Shown here: piece by piece, positions 50,369 through 59,320 of the stretch
Layout: each line of letters starts with the position of its first letter
Numbering within the stretch: position 1 is the first letter of the stretch
Assembly: GCF_038433155.1 (NCBI RefSeq)
Contig: NZ_JBCDMW010000014.1
Span: 16,866 to 80,865, forward strand
DNA length: 64,000 bases
Direction of reading: 5' to 3'
Source of the DNA: Luteococcus sp038433155
GTDB taxonomy: Bacteria > Actinomycetota > Actinomycetes > Propionibacteriales > Propionibacteriaceae
Notes under the pieces: generated by a model
Database searches by the model: none
Seen by the model: only the letters and a program-made list of their open reading frames with translations
What the model was told of the DNA's origin: nothing
Made by a program: the position numbers and the translations under genes

Positions 50369-52092
50369 CGGAGTTCACCTGCATTCTGCTTGGCCTCGGC
50401 GGACTCGGCCTGCACCATCTTGGCCTGCAGGCCGGTGTCGGCGTGGTCGGCCAATTCGGGGTGGTTAGCGTCGAAGGCCGGGTACGGGGAGCGGACACGC
50501 GGCAGCGTGCTGAAGTTGTGCCGCGGCGGCGGGCAGCTGGTGGCCCACTCCATCGAGCGGCTCCAGCCCCAGGGATCGTCGACCTCGACCTTGGGGGTCT
50601 TGAAGGACTGGTAGACGTTGATCAGGAAGGGGATGAAGGAGACGCCCAGCAGGAAGGAGCCGAAGGTGGAGATCTGGTTCAGGAAGGTGAACCCGGTGCC
50701 CGGCAGGTAGTCGGCGATCCGTCGCTGCATGCCCTCGACACCCAGCCAGTGCTGCACCAGGAAGGTGGTGTGGAAGCCGATGAACAGCAGCCAGAAGTGC
50801 GCCTTGCCCAGGCCCTCGCCCAGCATGTGGCCGGTGATCTTGGGCCACCAGAAGTAGTAGCCGGCGAACATCGCGAAGACCACGGTGCCGAAGAGCACGT
50901 AGTGGAAGTGCGCCACCACGAAGTAGGTGTCGGAGACGTTGAAGTCCATCGGCGGGCTGGCCAGGATGATGCCGGTCAGGCCGCCGAACAGGAAGGTGGT
51001 CAGGAAGCCGATCGCCCAGGTCATCGGCATCTCGAAGCTGAGCGAGCCGCCCCACATGGTGCCGATCCAGTTGAAGAACTTCACACCTGTCGGGACGGCG
51101 ATGGTGAAGGTCATGAAGCTGAAGAAGGGCAGCGAGACCGCGCCGGTCACGAACATGTGGTGGGCCCACACCGACACCGACAGGGCGCCGATGGAGATGG
51201 TGGCGAAGACCAGGCCGACGTAACCGAAGACGGGCTTGCGGCTGAAGACCGGCAGCACCTCGGTGATGATGCCGAAGAAGGGCAGCGCGATGACGTAGAC
51301 CTCGGGGTGGCCGAAGAACCAGAACAGGTGCTGCCACAGGATGGGGCCACCGGAGGCGGCGTCCAGGATGTGCGAGCCGAGGATTCGGTCACTGGCCAGC
51401 ACCAGCAGGCCGGCGGCCAGCACCGGGAAGACCACGATCACCATGATGGAGGTGACCAGGATGTTCCAGGTGAAGATCGGCATCCGGAACATGGTCATGC
51501 CGGGGACGCGCATGCTGATGATGGTGGTGATGAAGTTCACCGAGCCGAGGATGGAGCTCAGGCCCAGCAGGTACAGACCCATGATCCACAGGTCACCGCC
51601 GACGCCGGGAGAGTTCAGCGCATTGGACAGCGGCGCGTAGGCGAACCAGCCGAAGGAGGCGGCGCCGTCCGGGGTGAGGAAGCCCGAGCAGGCCATCAGC
51701 GAGCCGAACAGGTAGATCCAGTAGGCAAACATGTTCAGCCGCGGGAAGGCGACGTCGGGGGCACCGATCTGCAGCGGCACCAGGTAGTTGGCGAAACCGG
51801 CAAACAGGGGCGTCGCGAACATCAGCAGCATGATGGTGCCGTGCATCGTGAACATCTGGTTGAAGGTCTCGTGGGTCATGTACTGCATGCCCGGGCTGGC
51901 CAGCTCGGCCCGGATGGCCAGGGCCATCAGGCCGCCGATGCCGAAGAAGATGAAGCTGGTGATGAAGTACAGACGGCCGATCTTCTTGTGGTCGGTGGTG
52001 GTGAAGTAGTCCATGAACAGCTTGCCCATGGAGTGCTCACGGCGCCGCACCTGCACTGCAGGCGCGCCCGTGGTGCGCTGAAGGGTGGTCAC
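50365..52092 (-). CDS. ctaD: Cytochrome c oxidase subunit 1 (CtaD)
   Basis: 575 aa catalytic subunit with haem a, a3 and CuB; twelve helices. FFGHPEVYVIALPFFG carries the CuB His and cross-linked Tyr, HHMFVTG the other CuB His pair, and HFHYVLFGTVVFAMFAG the haem ligands. Starts with GTG 52092 (GAGGAAGAGAA upstream), overlapping the ctaC stop. A Ser/Pro-rich tail follows the core. Confidence 0.97.
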   Translation of the reverse strand: MTTLQRTTGAPAVQVRRREHSMGKLFMDYFTTTDHKKIGRLYFITSFIFFGIGGLMALAIRAELASPGMQYMTHETFNQMFTMHGTIMLLMFATPLFAGFANYLVPLQIGAPDVAFPRLNMFAYWIYLFGSLMACSGFLTPDGAASFGWFAYAPLSNALNSPGVGGDLWIMGLYLLGLSSILGSVNFITTIISMRVPGMTMFRMPIFTWNILVTSIMVIVVFPVLAAGLLVLASDRILGSHILDAASGGPILWQHLFWFFGHPEVYVIALPFFGIITEVLPVFSRKPVFGYVGLVFATISIGALSVSVWAHHMFVTGAVSLPFFSFMTFTIAVPTGVKFFNWIGTMWGGSLSFEMPMTWAIGFLTTFLFGGLTGIILASPPMDFNVSDTYFVVAHFHYVLFGTVVFAMFAGYYFWWPKITGHMLGEGLGKAHFWLLFIGFHTTFLVQHWLGVEGMQRRIADYLPGTGFTFLNQISTFGSFLLGVSFIPFLINVYQSFKTPKVEVDDPWGWSRSMEWATSCPPPRHNFSTLPRVRSPYPAFDANHPELADHADTGLQAKMVQAESAEAKQNAGELR

Positions 52093-52955
52093 TTCTCTTC
52101 CTCCTTGGCGGGAGCGGACGGGAGGGCGGAGGCGGCCGACGGACCCGTCAGCTCACCCGTCTGGCCCTTGTCGACCAGACCCTTGACGTATGCGTTGTAC
52201 TCCTCCTCGGTCACCACGTGCACGGTGAACAGCATCGCGGCGTGGTAGGTACCGCACAGCTCCGCGCACTTGCCGTCGAACTTACCGAGCTTGGTGGGCG
52301 TGATGTCGAAGGAGTTGGGGTGGCCGGGGATCGCGTCCAGCTTGAAGTACCAGGCCGGAACCCAGAAGGAATGGATCACGTCGGCGGAGGTCAGGTTGAA
52401 GCGGATCGGCTTGTTCACCGGCACGTAGACGTCCGGGATCTTCTCGATGGTGCCGCTCTCATGGGCGATGGCGCCGATCTGCTGGTTGTCCTTCTCCATG
52501 TAGTTGAAGGTCCAGGACCACTTCTGGCCCACCACGTTGATGGTGTGGGCCGGCTCGGTCTTGGCCAGCACCCGGTTCTCGGCCTTCACCGTGTAGAAGA
52601 AGAGCACGATGATGATCAGGAAGGGGACGATGGTGTAGAGAACCTCGAGCGGCACGTGGTAGCGAGTCTGGTGGGGCACCATGTTCTTCTCGCTGCGACG
52701 GAACTTCACCATCGAGTAGAAGATCAGGCCCCAGACCAGCACACCGATCACGGCGCAGGCGATCCAGGCACCGATCCACAGGTCACCCATGTACGGAGCG
52801 CGGTCGGAGGCGGGCTCGACCATGCCGACCCGGGCCCACTGGCCGCGGCCGGGTTCCGTGCTGCAACCGGCCAAGCCCAGGAGCACTGCGCTTCCCAGAG
52901 CGAGGGTCGCAGCCTTCGTTGACCTGCGGCGCCACCCGTTGAGTTCATGACCCAC
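52089..52955 (-). CDS. ctaC: Cytochrome c oxidase subunit 2 (CtaC)
   Basis: 288 aa CuA-bearing subunit. Lipoprotein-like signal with lipobox LGLAGCS, two helices (about 55-75 and 95-118), then a cupredoxin domain with the CuA site CAELCGTYHAAM around residues 230-241. The frame is open to 53057, but GTG 52955 has GGAAGGGC upstream and gives the right signal peptide. First gene of ctaC-ctaD-ctaF. Confidence 0.93.
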   Translation of the reverse strand: MGHELNGWRRRSTKAATLALGSAVLLGLAGCSTEPGRGQWARVGMVEPASDRAPYMGDLWIGAWIACAVIGVLVWGLIFYSMVKFRRSEKNMVPHQTRYHVPLEVLYTIVPFLIIIVLFFYTVKAENRVLAKTEPAHTINVVGQKWSWTFNYMEKDNQQIGAIAHESGTIEKIPDVYVPVNKPIRFNLTSADVIHSFWVPAWYFKLDAIPGHPNSFDITPTKLGKFDGKCAELCGTYHAAMLFTVHVVTEEEYNAYVKGLVDKGQTGELTGPSAASALPSAPAKEEEK

Positions 52956-53098
52956 GTCAATGCCCTTCCAACCGTGTCCGGCTCCCCACACGGGGAGTGG
53001 GGCGCGAAGCCCCGACTGATGAATCGGCCAGCACCGGGTCGACGTCGAGAAATGCACAGACGACGGCCCATGGCCGGTTCGCCCAAAGACTAACCCAA

Positions 53099-53145
53099 AA
53101 CCAGCCGTCCCGTCGCATCTGTTCTATGCGACGGGACGGCTGGTT
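53099..53145. terminator. Terminator downstream of the erpA-type gene
   Basis: Arms AACCAGCCGTCCCGTCGCAT (53099-53118) and the reverse complement at 53126-53145, 20 bp stem, 7-nt loop. It ends the erpA mRNA before the ctaC region and could also act on the opposite strand. Confidence 0.85.
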
Positions 53146-53162
53146 TGGTTGGTGGGTTGGAC

Positions 53163-53516
53163 TCAGTGGAAGGAGTCTCCACAAGCGCAGGAGCCCTGGG
53201 CATTGGGGTTGTCGATGGTGAAGCCCTGCTTCTCGATGGTGTCGACGAAGTCGATGGTGGCGCCGGACAGGTAGGGGGCGCTCATCTTGTCGGTCACCAC
53301 ATTCACGCCGTCATAGGTCTTGACCACGTCACCGTCCAGCTGGCGCTCGTCGAAGAAGAGCTGGTAGCGCAGGCCCGAGCAGCCGCCCGGCTGCACGGCC
53401 ACCCGCAGGGCCAGGTCATCGCGGCCTTCGGCCTCCAGCAGGGACTTGACCTTGCCGGCGGCGACGTCGGTGAGCACAATGCCGTCGGTGGTGGGCTGGA
53501 TGGAGATATCGGTCAT
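53163..53516 (-). CDS. erpA: A-type iron-sulfur carrier (ErpA/IscA-like)
   Basis: 117 aa. HesB/IscA fold with ligands Cys46 (GGCSG), Cys110 and Cys112 (SCACGDSF). ATG 53516 has AGGAGG six bases upstream. It donates clusters to Fe-S proteins such as QcrA. Located before the respiratory genes but separated by a terminator. Orthologue of Rv2204c by position. Confidence 0.94.
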   Translation of the reverse strand: MTDISIQPTTDGIVLTDVAAGKVKSLLEAEGRDDLALRVAVQPGGCSGLRYQLFFDERQLDGDVVKTYDGVNVVTDKMSAPYLSGATIDFVDTIEKQGFTIDNPNAQGSCACGDSFH

Positions 53517-53654
53517 CAGGTCCTCCTGGAAGGGAAAGTTCAGCTGTTCAACGCCGGTGGGCGTGGCCCTTATTCCCGACGGGATGCCCCCACGATACCC
53601 GAGGAGGTCTCCGGGACAATTCCCGTCGGCCGGCGCACTCGTCAGGACCATGGC

Positions 53655-54587
53655 TCACCAGGACCAGGTGCGTGCCACCGGGCGGGCGGCCGCGGTGATC
53701 CCCTGCTGGTCGAGCCCACCGCCGTCGCGGGCCAGGGAATAGCCCTCCTCGATCCCCATGGTGCGCAGCTCCCGCGCGGAGATCCAGTTGCGGCGGGCCA
53801 GGGCAACCACCGGGCGGCTCGCCTGCTCGGCCAGGTCCGTGACCAGCGGCAGCAGGTCCCCGCCCTTGGTGCCGAATTCCAGTTCGTCATAACCGGTGAC
53901 CACCAGGTCACACCGTCGCGCGGTGTGGGCCAGGCCGGCCAGCCGGGCACACTCGGCGGGGCCGGTCACCACATCACCACCCAGAGCCAGGACCGCGGCC
54001 CCCAGACCGCCCACGGCGCCGGCACCCGGCGCCGTGCCCAGCGAGGGATCCCCCAGCTCGGCACACCAGTCCACCAGTTCCTGGTCCGCGGCCAGCAGCT
54101 CGCCGGGATGGGCCCCGCTGGCATGCATGCCGGCGGCGGTGATCCCCCGCAGGCCCGTCAGGTGCAGCCCGGCCTGGGCCGCGGTGGTGACCAGGTGGAT
54201 CGGGACGCCGGACAGCTCAGCCCGAACCGCCTCGATGGCGCGCCAGAAGCCCGCTCCCCCATCCGCCCAGTCGAAGTCCGGCACCTCCAACCAGATCTCG
54301 GGCACCGGCTGGGCCCGGGCCGCCGCGTGCGCAACCGCGGCGGCCAGCTGGACGCCAACGGCCTGCGACCCGGCCGGGTCACCCTCCCCGGCCGTGACCA
54401 GCAGGGCCAGGCCCGCGTCGCGGCCCTCGGTCAGGTCCGTCCAGGCCTGGGCAAAACCCTTGCCGGTTTCGCCAATCGGCACGACGGCACACTGCGCACC
54501 CAGCTCCGCCCAGGCCCGGGCCATGGCGGCCCCGGTCTGGGCGGAGGTGAGGTTGGCGAAGGCGCCGGTGCAACACAGGACGCGCAT
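53655..54587 (-). CDS. Glycerate kinase (GlxK-like), divergent
   Basis: 310 aa. GlxK-type segments: GAFANLTSAQTGAAMARAWAELGA, GETGKGFAQAWTDL, GTAPGAGAVGGLGAAVLALGGDVVTG, and VVTGYDELEFGTKGG. The usual glycerate kinase is about 370-400 aa, so it is short and divergent. ATG shares a base with the pspAA stop (TGATG), placing it third in pspA-pspAA-glxK. The function could differ from glycerate phosphorylation. Confidence 0.75.
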   Translation of the reverse strand: MRVLCCTGAFANLTSAQTGAAMARAWAELGAQCAVVPIGETGKGFAQAWTDLTEGRDAGLALLVTAGEGDPAGSQAVGVQLAAAVAHAAARAQPVPEIWLEVPDFDWADGGAGFWRAIEAVRAELSGVPIHLVTTAAQAGLHLTGLRGITAAGMHASGAHPGELLAADQELVDWCAELGDPSLGTAPGAGAVGGLGAAVLALGGDVVTGPAECARLAGLAHTARRCDLVVTGYDELEFGTKGGDLLPLVTDLAEQASRPVVALARRNWISARELRTMGIEEGYSLARDGGGLDQQGITAAARPVARTWSW

Positions 54588-54874
54588 CAGCCGGGGATGA
54601 GCCCCTCGGTGCTGCCGTTCTCGTCCAGGAAGGCCCGCACCTCGTCCAGGGTGGCGGAGGCGTCGGGCACGATCAGGTCGGACTCCACCAGCTCCTCGTC
54701 GCCGAGGTGCTCGCCGGAGCGGATCTGGTCCAGCAGCAGACCCAGCGCGGCCTGCAGGCCGGTCTGGTCGTCGGCCTCCAGGGCCGCCTGCACATGGTCG
54801 TCGACGTCATTGAGGTTGGCCAGCTGCTGCTCGTCCAACCGCCACTGGCCCTCGCCCAGGATCCGGATGATCAT
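54587..54874 (-). CDS. pspAA: PspA-associated protein PspAA
   Basis: 95 aa, acidic, soluble: MIIRILGEGQWRLDEQQLANLNDVDDHVQAALEADDQTGLQAALGLLLDQIRSG. This is the PspAA family that partners PspA in Actinobacteria and others. Overlaps pspA by four bases, so coupled. Probably controls PspA assembly. Confidence 0.85.
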   Translation of the reverse strand: MIIRILGEGQWRLDEQQLANLNDVDDHVQAALEADDQTGLQAALGLLLDQIRSGEHLGDEELVESDLIVPDASATLDEVRAFLDENGSTEGLIPG

Positions 54875-55695
54875 GCCTGCTCCCCCTCCTGCGGCTGGGG
54901 CTGCTGGGCCGGCTGCTGCGGCGCGGCCTGCGGGGCCTGGGCCGCCTGGCCACCCTCGATGGCCGGGGCCGGCTTGTTCGCGGGCGCGATCTCCCCGCTC
55001 ACCTTGGCCTTGAGGGCCGCCAGCTCGTCCTCGACCTGGCTGGTGGAGGCCAGCTGGTCCAGCTCCCGGGTGATGTCATCCTTGTAACCGCCCACCGGAT
55101 CCTCCAGGGCGCCGGAGGCCAGCAGCTCGTCGATGGCGCCGGCGCGGGCCTGCATCTGCTGGGTCTTGTCCTCGGCCCGCTGGACGGCCAGGCCGACGTC
55201 ACCCATCTCCTCGGAGATGCCGCTGAAGGCCTCATTGATCCGGGTCTGCGCCTCGGCGGCGGAGTAAGTGGCCTTGATGGTCTCCTTGCGGGTGCGGAAG
55301 GCATCCACCTTGGCCTGCAGCCGGGTGGAGGCGCGCACCAGCTTCTCCTCCTCGGCCTGCAGCTGGGCGTGCTGGGCCTGCAGGTCACCCAGCTGCTGCT
55401 GCAGCCCGGACTTGCGGGTCAGCGCCTCGCGGGCCAGGTCCTCACGGCCCTGCTCCAACGCCTTCTGGGCCTGCAGGGTGAGCTTGTCCACCTCGCCATT
55501 GAGCTGGCTGGCCTGCAGTTCCACCCGCTTGCGGCTGGTGGCGACGTCGGCGACGCCGCGGCGCACTTTCTGCAGCAGGTCCAGCTGACGCTGGTAGGAG
55601 TAGTCGAGGGTCTCGCGCGGATCCTCCGCGCGGTCAAGGGCCTTGTCCGCCTTGGCCCGGAAGATGGTGGAGATCCTCTGGAAAATGCCAGCCAT
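54871..55695 (-). CDS. pspA: PspA/IM30 family envelope-stress protein
   Basis: 274 aa. The PspA/Vipp1 family: amphipathic N-terminal helix (MAGIFQRISTIFRAKADKALDRAEDPRETLDYSYQRQ) and long coiled coil to about residue 220, then a Gln/Pro-rich disordered tail (about 240-274). Binds damaged membrane and forms ESCRT-III-like polymers. Start ATG 55695 with GGAAGGA about 12 bases upstream. First gene of pspA-pspAA-glxK. Confidence 0.94.
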   Translation of the reverse strand: MAGIFQRISTIFRAKADKALDRAEDPRETLDYSYQRQLDLLQKVRRGVADVATSRKRVELQASQLNGEVDKLTLQAQKALEQGREDLAREALTRKSGLQQQLGDLQAQHAQLQAEEEKLVRASTRLQAKVDAFRTRKETIKATYSAAEAQTRINEAFSGISEEMGDVGLAVQRAEDKTQQMQARAGAIDELLASGALEDPVGGYKDDITRELDQLASTSQVEDELAALKAKVSGEIAPANKPAPAIEGGQAAQAPQAAPQQPAQQPQPQEGEQA

Positions 55696-55846
55696 GTGCT
55701 GTTCGGTCCTTCCGCTCGGAGTGCGCCGACTCCTCGGCACAGCGTCGGGCACCAGCTTAGGGGCATGCACAAGCAGATCCCGGGCGCAGGGGCTGGTCTT
55801 CAGCCGCACACCCGGGACCTTTCAGGGTCATTCGCTGGCGCAGGGG

Positions 55847-56155
55847 TCAGGCTTCGTCGCGCCAGTTGGGGTTCTCCACCCACCAGCCGGCCTCGTGCAG
55901 CCGCCGGGAGACCCGGTCCAGCTCCTCGACGCTGGGCAGTTCGTCGGTCAGCTTCAGGTAGCCGGTGCCGACGTCGATGTGGTCGGCCGGAACCAGGCCC
56001 TCGGCGGTGAGCTCCTGACCCAACGCGCTGATCTCCTCGGGGGTCAGCCGCCGCTTGAGCACCGCAACCAAGGGGATGTAGTCACCGTCGGGGATACCCT
56101 GCGGGTAGCCCGCCTTGAGCCAGCCGAGAACCCGGTCCAGGTAGCCGAACATCAC
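55847..56155 (-). CDS. DUF3349 protein A
   Basis: 102 aa. GYLDRVLGWLKAGYPQGIPDGDYIPLVAVLKRRLTPEEISALGQEL, the DUF3349 core with the YPQGIP motif. Mycobacterial members are small helical proteins of unknown function. Its start overlaps the stop of the paralogue next to it. Fourth gene of a PiT operon. Confidence 0.9.
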   Translation of the reverse strand: MMFGYLDRVLGWLKAGYPQGIPDGDYIPLVAVLKRRLTPEEISALGQELTAEGLVPADHIDVGTGYLKLTDELPSVEELDRVSRRLHEAGWWVENPNWRDEA

Positions 56156-56469
56156 TCCTCCGTCGGCTCCGGCATGGAGGTGTGCGGCCAGCCAGCCGCC
56201 TCCAGCCGTTCCAGCACCCGGAGCACGTCCTCCCGGGAGGGTTCCTCATGCACCGTCTCCCGGATGGCCTCCCGCACCCGCTCCTCCGGGATGGCGCTGC
56301 TGATCCCACCCTCGCCCCGGTGCAGTTCCAGCACCAGGTATTCCACCTCTTCCTCGGTGAGGTTGCGGTGCAGCACCCCGAACAGGGCGATGTAGTTGGA
56401 CTGGTCGATCCCCTGCGGATAACCGGCGCGCAGCCAGCCCAGGATCTTGTCCAGCGGGTTCTTCGGCAT
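56152..56469 (-). CDS. DUF3349 protein B
   Basis: 105 aa. MPKNPLDKILGWLRAGYPQGIDQSNYIALFGVLHRNLTEEEVEYLVLEL, clearly a paralogue of the adjacent DUF3349 gene (same WL-GYPQGI and following Thr-Glu-Glu pattern). Third gene of the PiT operon, eight bases after the membrane gene. Confidence 0.92.
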   Translation of the reverse strand: MPKNPLDKILGWLRAGYPQGIDQSNYIALFGVLHRNLTEEEVEYLVLELHRGEGGISSAIPEERVREAIRETVHEEPSREDVLRVLERLEAAGWPHTSMPEPTEE

Positions 56470-56477
56470 GTACGGCC

Positions 56478-56768
56478 CTACTTCTTGATGAACGTGGGGA
56501 TGACGTGGGCGAAGGAGACCTTGTAGCCCAGTCCGGAGGAGACGACGATCGAGATGCCCATGGCGATGCTGAGCAGCACCAGGGCGAAGCACAGGTAGCC
56601 GACCAGCTTGCCGACCGGATGCCCGGCCGCATGGCTGGTCTCGGCATCACCACCGACCCCATAGGCCATCGCGCGGATCCCGACGGAGAACAGGGCGGGC
56701 AGCCCGGCACCGACCAGCAGGCCGATCAGCAGCACCTGGAGGATGGCGGAGACGAAGATCTGGAACAT
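56478..56768 (-). CDS. Small membrane protein between PiT and DUF3349
   Basis: 96 aa with three hydrophobic segments (about 6-26, 28-38 and 52-72) and a final positively charged end KK. No family recognised. Located 12 bases after PiT and just before DUF3349, so cotranscribed. Confidence 0.65.
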   Translation of the reverse strand: MFQIFVSAILQVLLIGLLVGAGLPALFSVGIRAMAYGVGGDAETSHAAGHPVGKLVGYLCFALVLLSIAMGISIVVSSGLGYKVSFAHVIPTFIKK

Positions 56769-56780
56769 GTGCGCTGCCTC

Positions 56781-58016
56781 TCAGTGGGCGACGGGAGTGA
56801 CACCGGGAGCGGGGCTTGCCTCGGCCCCATCCTCCCAGTCATCGTTGACATTGTGCGCACTGACCGGCTTGCGGCGCGAGTGCAGGAAGAAGTAGCCGGA
56901 CAGGCCGACCAGGATGGCGAAGACCGCCAGCACACCGAGGTAGCCGGGCAGCAGGTCCCCGATGAAGTAGCAGGCGGCGCCCACGAGCCCGGCCGCGGGC
57001 AGGGTGATCAGCCAGGCGCTGACCATCCGCAGGGCCACGCCCCAGCGCACCTCGGCGCCCTTGCGGCCGATCCCGGTGCCCAGGATGGAGCCGGTGGCGA
57101 CGTGGGTGGTGGACAGCGCGAAGCCCAGGTGGCTGGAGGTGAGGATCACCGCGGCCGACGAGGCCTCGGCGGCCATCCCCTGCGGGGAGCTGATCTCCAC
57201 CAGGCCCTTGCCCAGGGTGCGGATGATCCGCCAGCCGCCCAGGTAGGTGCCCAGGGCGATCGCGAAGGCGCAGGCCACCTTGACCCAGGCCGGGATGGAG
57301 CTGGTGCTGGTCCAGTGGCCCGACGCGATCAGGGCCAGGGTGATCACACCCATGGTCTTCTGCGCGTCATTGGTGCCGTGCGCCAGGCTGACCAGCGAGG
57401 CGGTGCCGATCTGGCCCCAGCGGAAACCGCGCTCCTTGTAGCGCTCTGCGACGCCCTCGGTGATCCGGTAGACCAGCCAGGTGCCGCAGGTGGCCACCAG
57501 TGCCGCGATCACGGGCGAGGCCAGGGCGGGCATCACCACCTTGCCCAGCACGCCGTCGAGCTTGCTGCCGTCGCCCGCCCAGTTGACACCCTTGAGGCCC
57601 AGCGCCACCAGCGTCGAGCCGACCAGGCCGCCGAACAGCGCATGCGAGGAGCTGGAGGGCAGGCCCAGCAGCCAGGTCAGCAGGTTCCAGGTGATGCCGC
57701 CGACGAGTCCACAGAAGACGATCATCAGCAGCAGGTGACCGTTGTCTGCCAGGTATTCGGTCTTGGGGGCTCCGGTCTTGTCCTGGATCTTGATCACGGC
57801 ATTGGTGACCGTCAGGGCCACCTCCACCGAGAGGAAGGCACCAATCAGGTTGAGTACCGCGGAGAGGGTGACGGCGGTCTTGGGCTTGAGGGCGCCGGTG
57901 GCGATGGAGGTGGCCATCGCATTGCCGGTGTCATGGAATCCATTGGTGAAGTCGAAGGCAATGGCCGTGACGACGACCAGGCCGAGCAGCAGGAGTTCTA
58001 CGGTCACTCCCGCCAT
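56781..58016 (-). CDS. pit: PiT-family inorganic phosphate transporter
   Basis: 411 aa, about ten membrane helices. PiT motifs are present twice: FDFTNGFHDTGNAMATSIATGALKPK near the N-terminus and SLAHGTNDAQKTMGVITLAL in the middle, with GLPSSSSHALFGGLVGS and SSHLGFALSTTHVATGS. Low-affinity phosphate-proton or metal-phosphate symport. First gene of an operon with a small membrane protein and two DUF3349 genes. ATG 58016, with GTG at 58007 as an alternative. Confidence 0.92.
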   Translation of the reverse strand: MAGVTVELLLLGLVVVTAIAFDFTNGFHDTGNAMATSIATGALKPKTAVTLSAVLNLIGAFLSVEVALTVTNAVIKIQDKTGAPKTEYLADNGHLLLMIVFCGLVGGITWNLLTWLLGLPSSSSHALFGGLVGSTLVALGLKGVNWAGDGSKLDGVLGKVVMPALASPVIAALVATCGTWLVYRITEGVAERYKERGFRWGQIGTASLVSLAHGTNDAQKTMGVITLALIASGHWTSTSSIPAWVKVACAFAIALGTYLGGWRIIRTLGKGLVEISSPQGMAAEASSAAVILTSSHLGFALSTTHVATGSILGTGIGRKGAEVRWGVALRMVSAWLITLPAAGLVGAACYFIGDLLPGYLGVLAVFAILVGLSGYFFLHSRRKPVSAHNVNDDWEDGAEASPAPGVTPVAH

Positions 58017-58131
58017 CTTTCCCGCCTATACCACCCAACACAAGCCGCAAGATGAACAGCAGATGAACCGAGCCGCTCCCAGCGGGAAAGACTTGTCCAC
58101 GGTGGTGATTTATCCCACATGCGGCGGGGCC

Positions 58132-58137
58132 GTAGGA
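58132..58137 (+). promoter_or_regulatory. -10 box for the DUF3043 gene
   Basis: TAGGAT, about 52 nt upstream of the GTG at 58189. No convincing -35. Confidence 0.4.
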
Positions 58138-58188
58138 TTGGGCGAACGCAACCCGAGACCGGGCCACCCGAGACGACGAGGACGAGAC

Positions 58189-58773
58189 GTGGGACTGCTC
58201 CGACGCTACGAACAGGGCGACAACCGCCATTCGACCCCGGACAAGGCTGTCCAGACGCCGGAGCCGACCGTCGACCCGCGCCAGCCGCAGAAGAAGGGCA
58301 CCCGCACCCCCACCCGGGCCGAGGCCGAGGCCGCCCGGATGGCCCGGCTGCACCCGACGCTGACGCCCAAGGAGGCCAAGAAGGCCCAGCGGAAGGCGGA
58401 CCGGGAGCAGCGGCTGCGCAGCCTGGATGCGGCGGAGAACATCCCCGAGCGCAAGCTGGCCCGGGACCACGTCGACTCCCAGCTGACCATCACCGAGTTC
58501 ACCATCCCGCTGATGCTGGTGATCATGGCCGTCAGCCTGGCCTTCGGCCGCAACTACCAGGTGCAGCAGGCCACCAGCCTGGCGATGATGACCATCTTCG
58601 TGCTGTGGATCGTGAACATCACGCTGCGCTGGCGTTCCTTCAAGCGGATCGCCCTGGAACGCGGGCTGCGCCCCAAGCAGCGTGGCCTGATGATGTACCT
58701 GATCAACCGGATGATGACCATCCGCAGCCTGCGGCGCCCCCAGCCTCGAATCGGCCGCGGCGAGAGCTACTGA
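58189..58773 (+). CDS. DUF3043 membrane protein
   Basis: 194 aa. Basic and Pro-rich first half (residues 1-95), with ARMARLHPTLTPKEAKKAQRKADREQRLRSLDAAENIPERKLARDHVDSQ, then two helices (about 105-122 and 128-146) and a basic end. DUF3043 family, found in Actinobacteria. GTG start; the open frame upstream runs through the intergenic region and is not credible. Function unknown. Confidence 0.85.
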   Translation: MGLLRRYEQGDNRHSTPDKAVQTPEPTVDPRQPQKKGTRTPTRAEAEAARMARLHPTLTPKEAKKAQRKADREQRLRSLDAAENIPERKLARDHVDSQLTITEFTIPLMLVIMAVSLAFGRNYQVQQATSLAMMTIFVLWIVNITLRWRSFKRIALERGLRPKQRGLMMYLINRMMTIRSLRRPQPRIGRGESY

Positions 58774-58799
58774 GACCGCACAATCCTGAGGAGAAGGCG

Positions 58800-59018
58800 A
58801 TGAGCTACCTGTGGACCGCAGAGCTGGCCCCCGGCGCCGAGGCCAGCGAGGATGACCTGGCCGGAGCCGGCGTCGGCAAGCGCTTCGAGGACCAGGCGAC
58901 GGCCGAGGCCTGGCTGGGCGAGTACTACGAGGACCTGGCCGACCTGGGCGTGACCAGCGTCAGCCTGTTCGAGGAGGACCGCCTGGTCTACGGCCCGATG
59001 TCCCTGGACGAGCAGTGA
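58800..59018 (+). CDS. Small acidic protein, 72 aa
   Basis: MSYLWTAELAPGAEASEDDLAGAGVGKRF, with Tyr-rich EYYEDLADLGVTSVSLFEEDRLVYGPMSLDEQ at the end. GAGGAGAAGG precedes the ATG. It overlaps the following membrane gene (GTGA). No recognised family; short conserved proteins of this shape exist in Actinobacteria. Confidence 0.72.
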   Translation: MSYLWTAELAPGAEASEDDLAGAGVGKRFEDQATAEAWLGEYYEDLADLGVTSVSLFEEDRLVYGPMSLDEQ

Positions 59019-59317
59019 GCCGACGCCAACTGGCCCATGCCCTGCTGATCCTGGCCGGGCTGGGACTGATGGCCTTCGGGATCTGGCGGGTCGCCAGCCC
59101 GGACGTGACCTGCCGGGGCGTGCCGATGGGTCCCGGCGACGTCTGCCACAAGAACGACTTCAGCAAGCTGGGCAGCGAGCAGGTGCAGAGCTATGAAGAG
59201 CGCCGACATGCCGCCCGGCTGTCCCAGCCCGTGGTGATCGTGCTGGGCGCCGGGGTGGCCGCCTTCGGGACGGCCCTGCTGGCCGCGGACCGGCGGCGAA
59301 GCCAGCCCGCGGCCTGA
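59015..59317 (+). CDS. Two-helix membrane protein with Cys-containing loop
   Basis: 100 aa. Helices at about residues 8-26 and 72-90 enclose an extracytoplasmic loop with two cysteines (DVTCRGVPMGPGDVCHK), probably a disulphide. The GTG start overlaps the preceding stop. Mycobacterial proteins with the same layout exist, function unknown. It ends 3 bp before convergent gcvT. Confidence 0.75.
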   Translation: MSRRQLAHALLILAGLGLMAFGIWRVASPDVTCRGVPMGPGDVCHKNDFSKLGSEQVQSYEERRHAARLSQPVVIVLGAGVAAFGTALLAADRRRSQPAA

Positions 59318-59320
59318 GGC

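Noticed and set aside
58093..58119. DnaA-box-like TTGTCCACG and TTATCCCACA near each other
   Set aside because: Each has a mismatch or extra base, there are only two, and dnaA, gyrB or an AT-rich region is absent, so this is not an origin.
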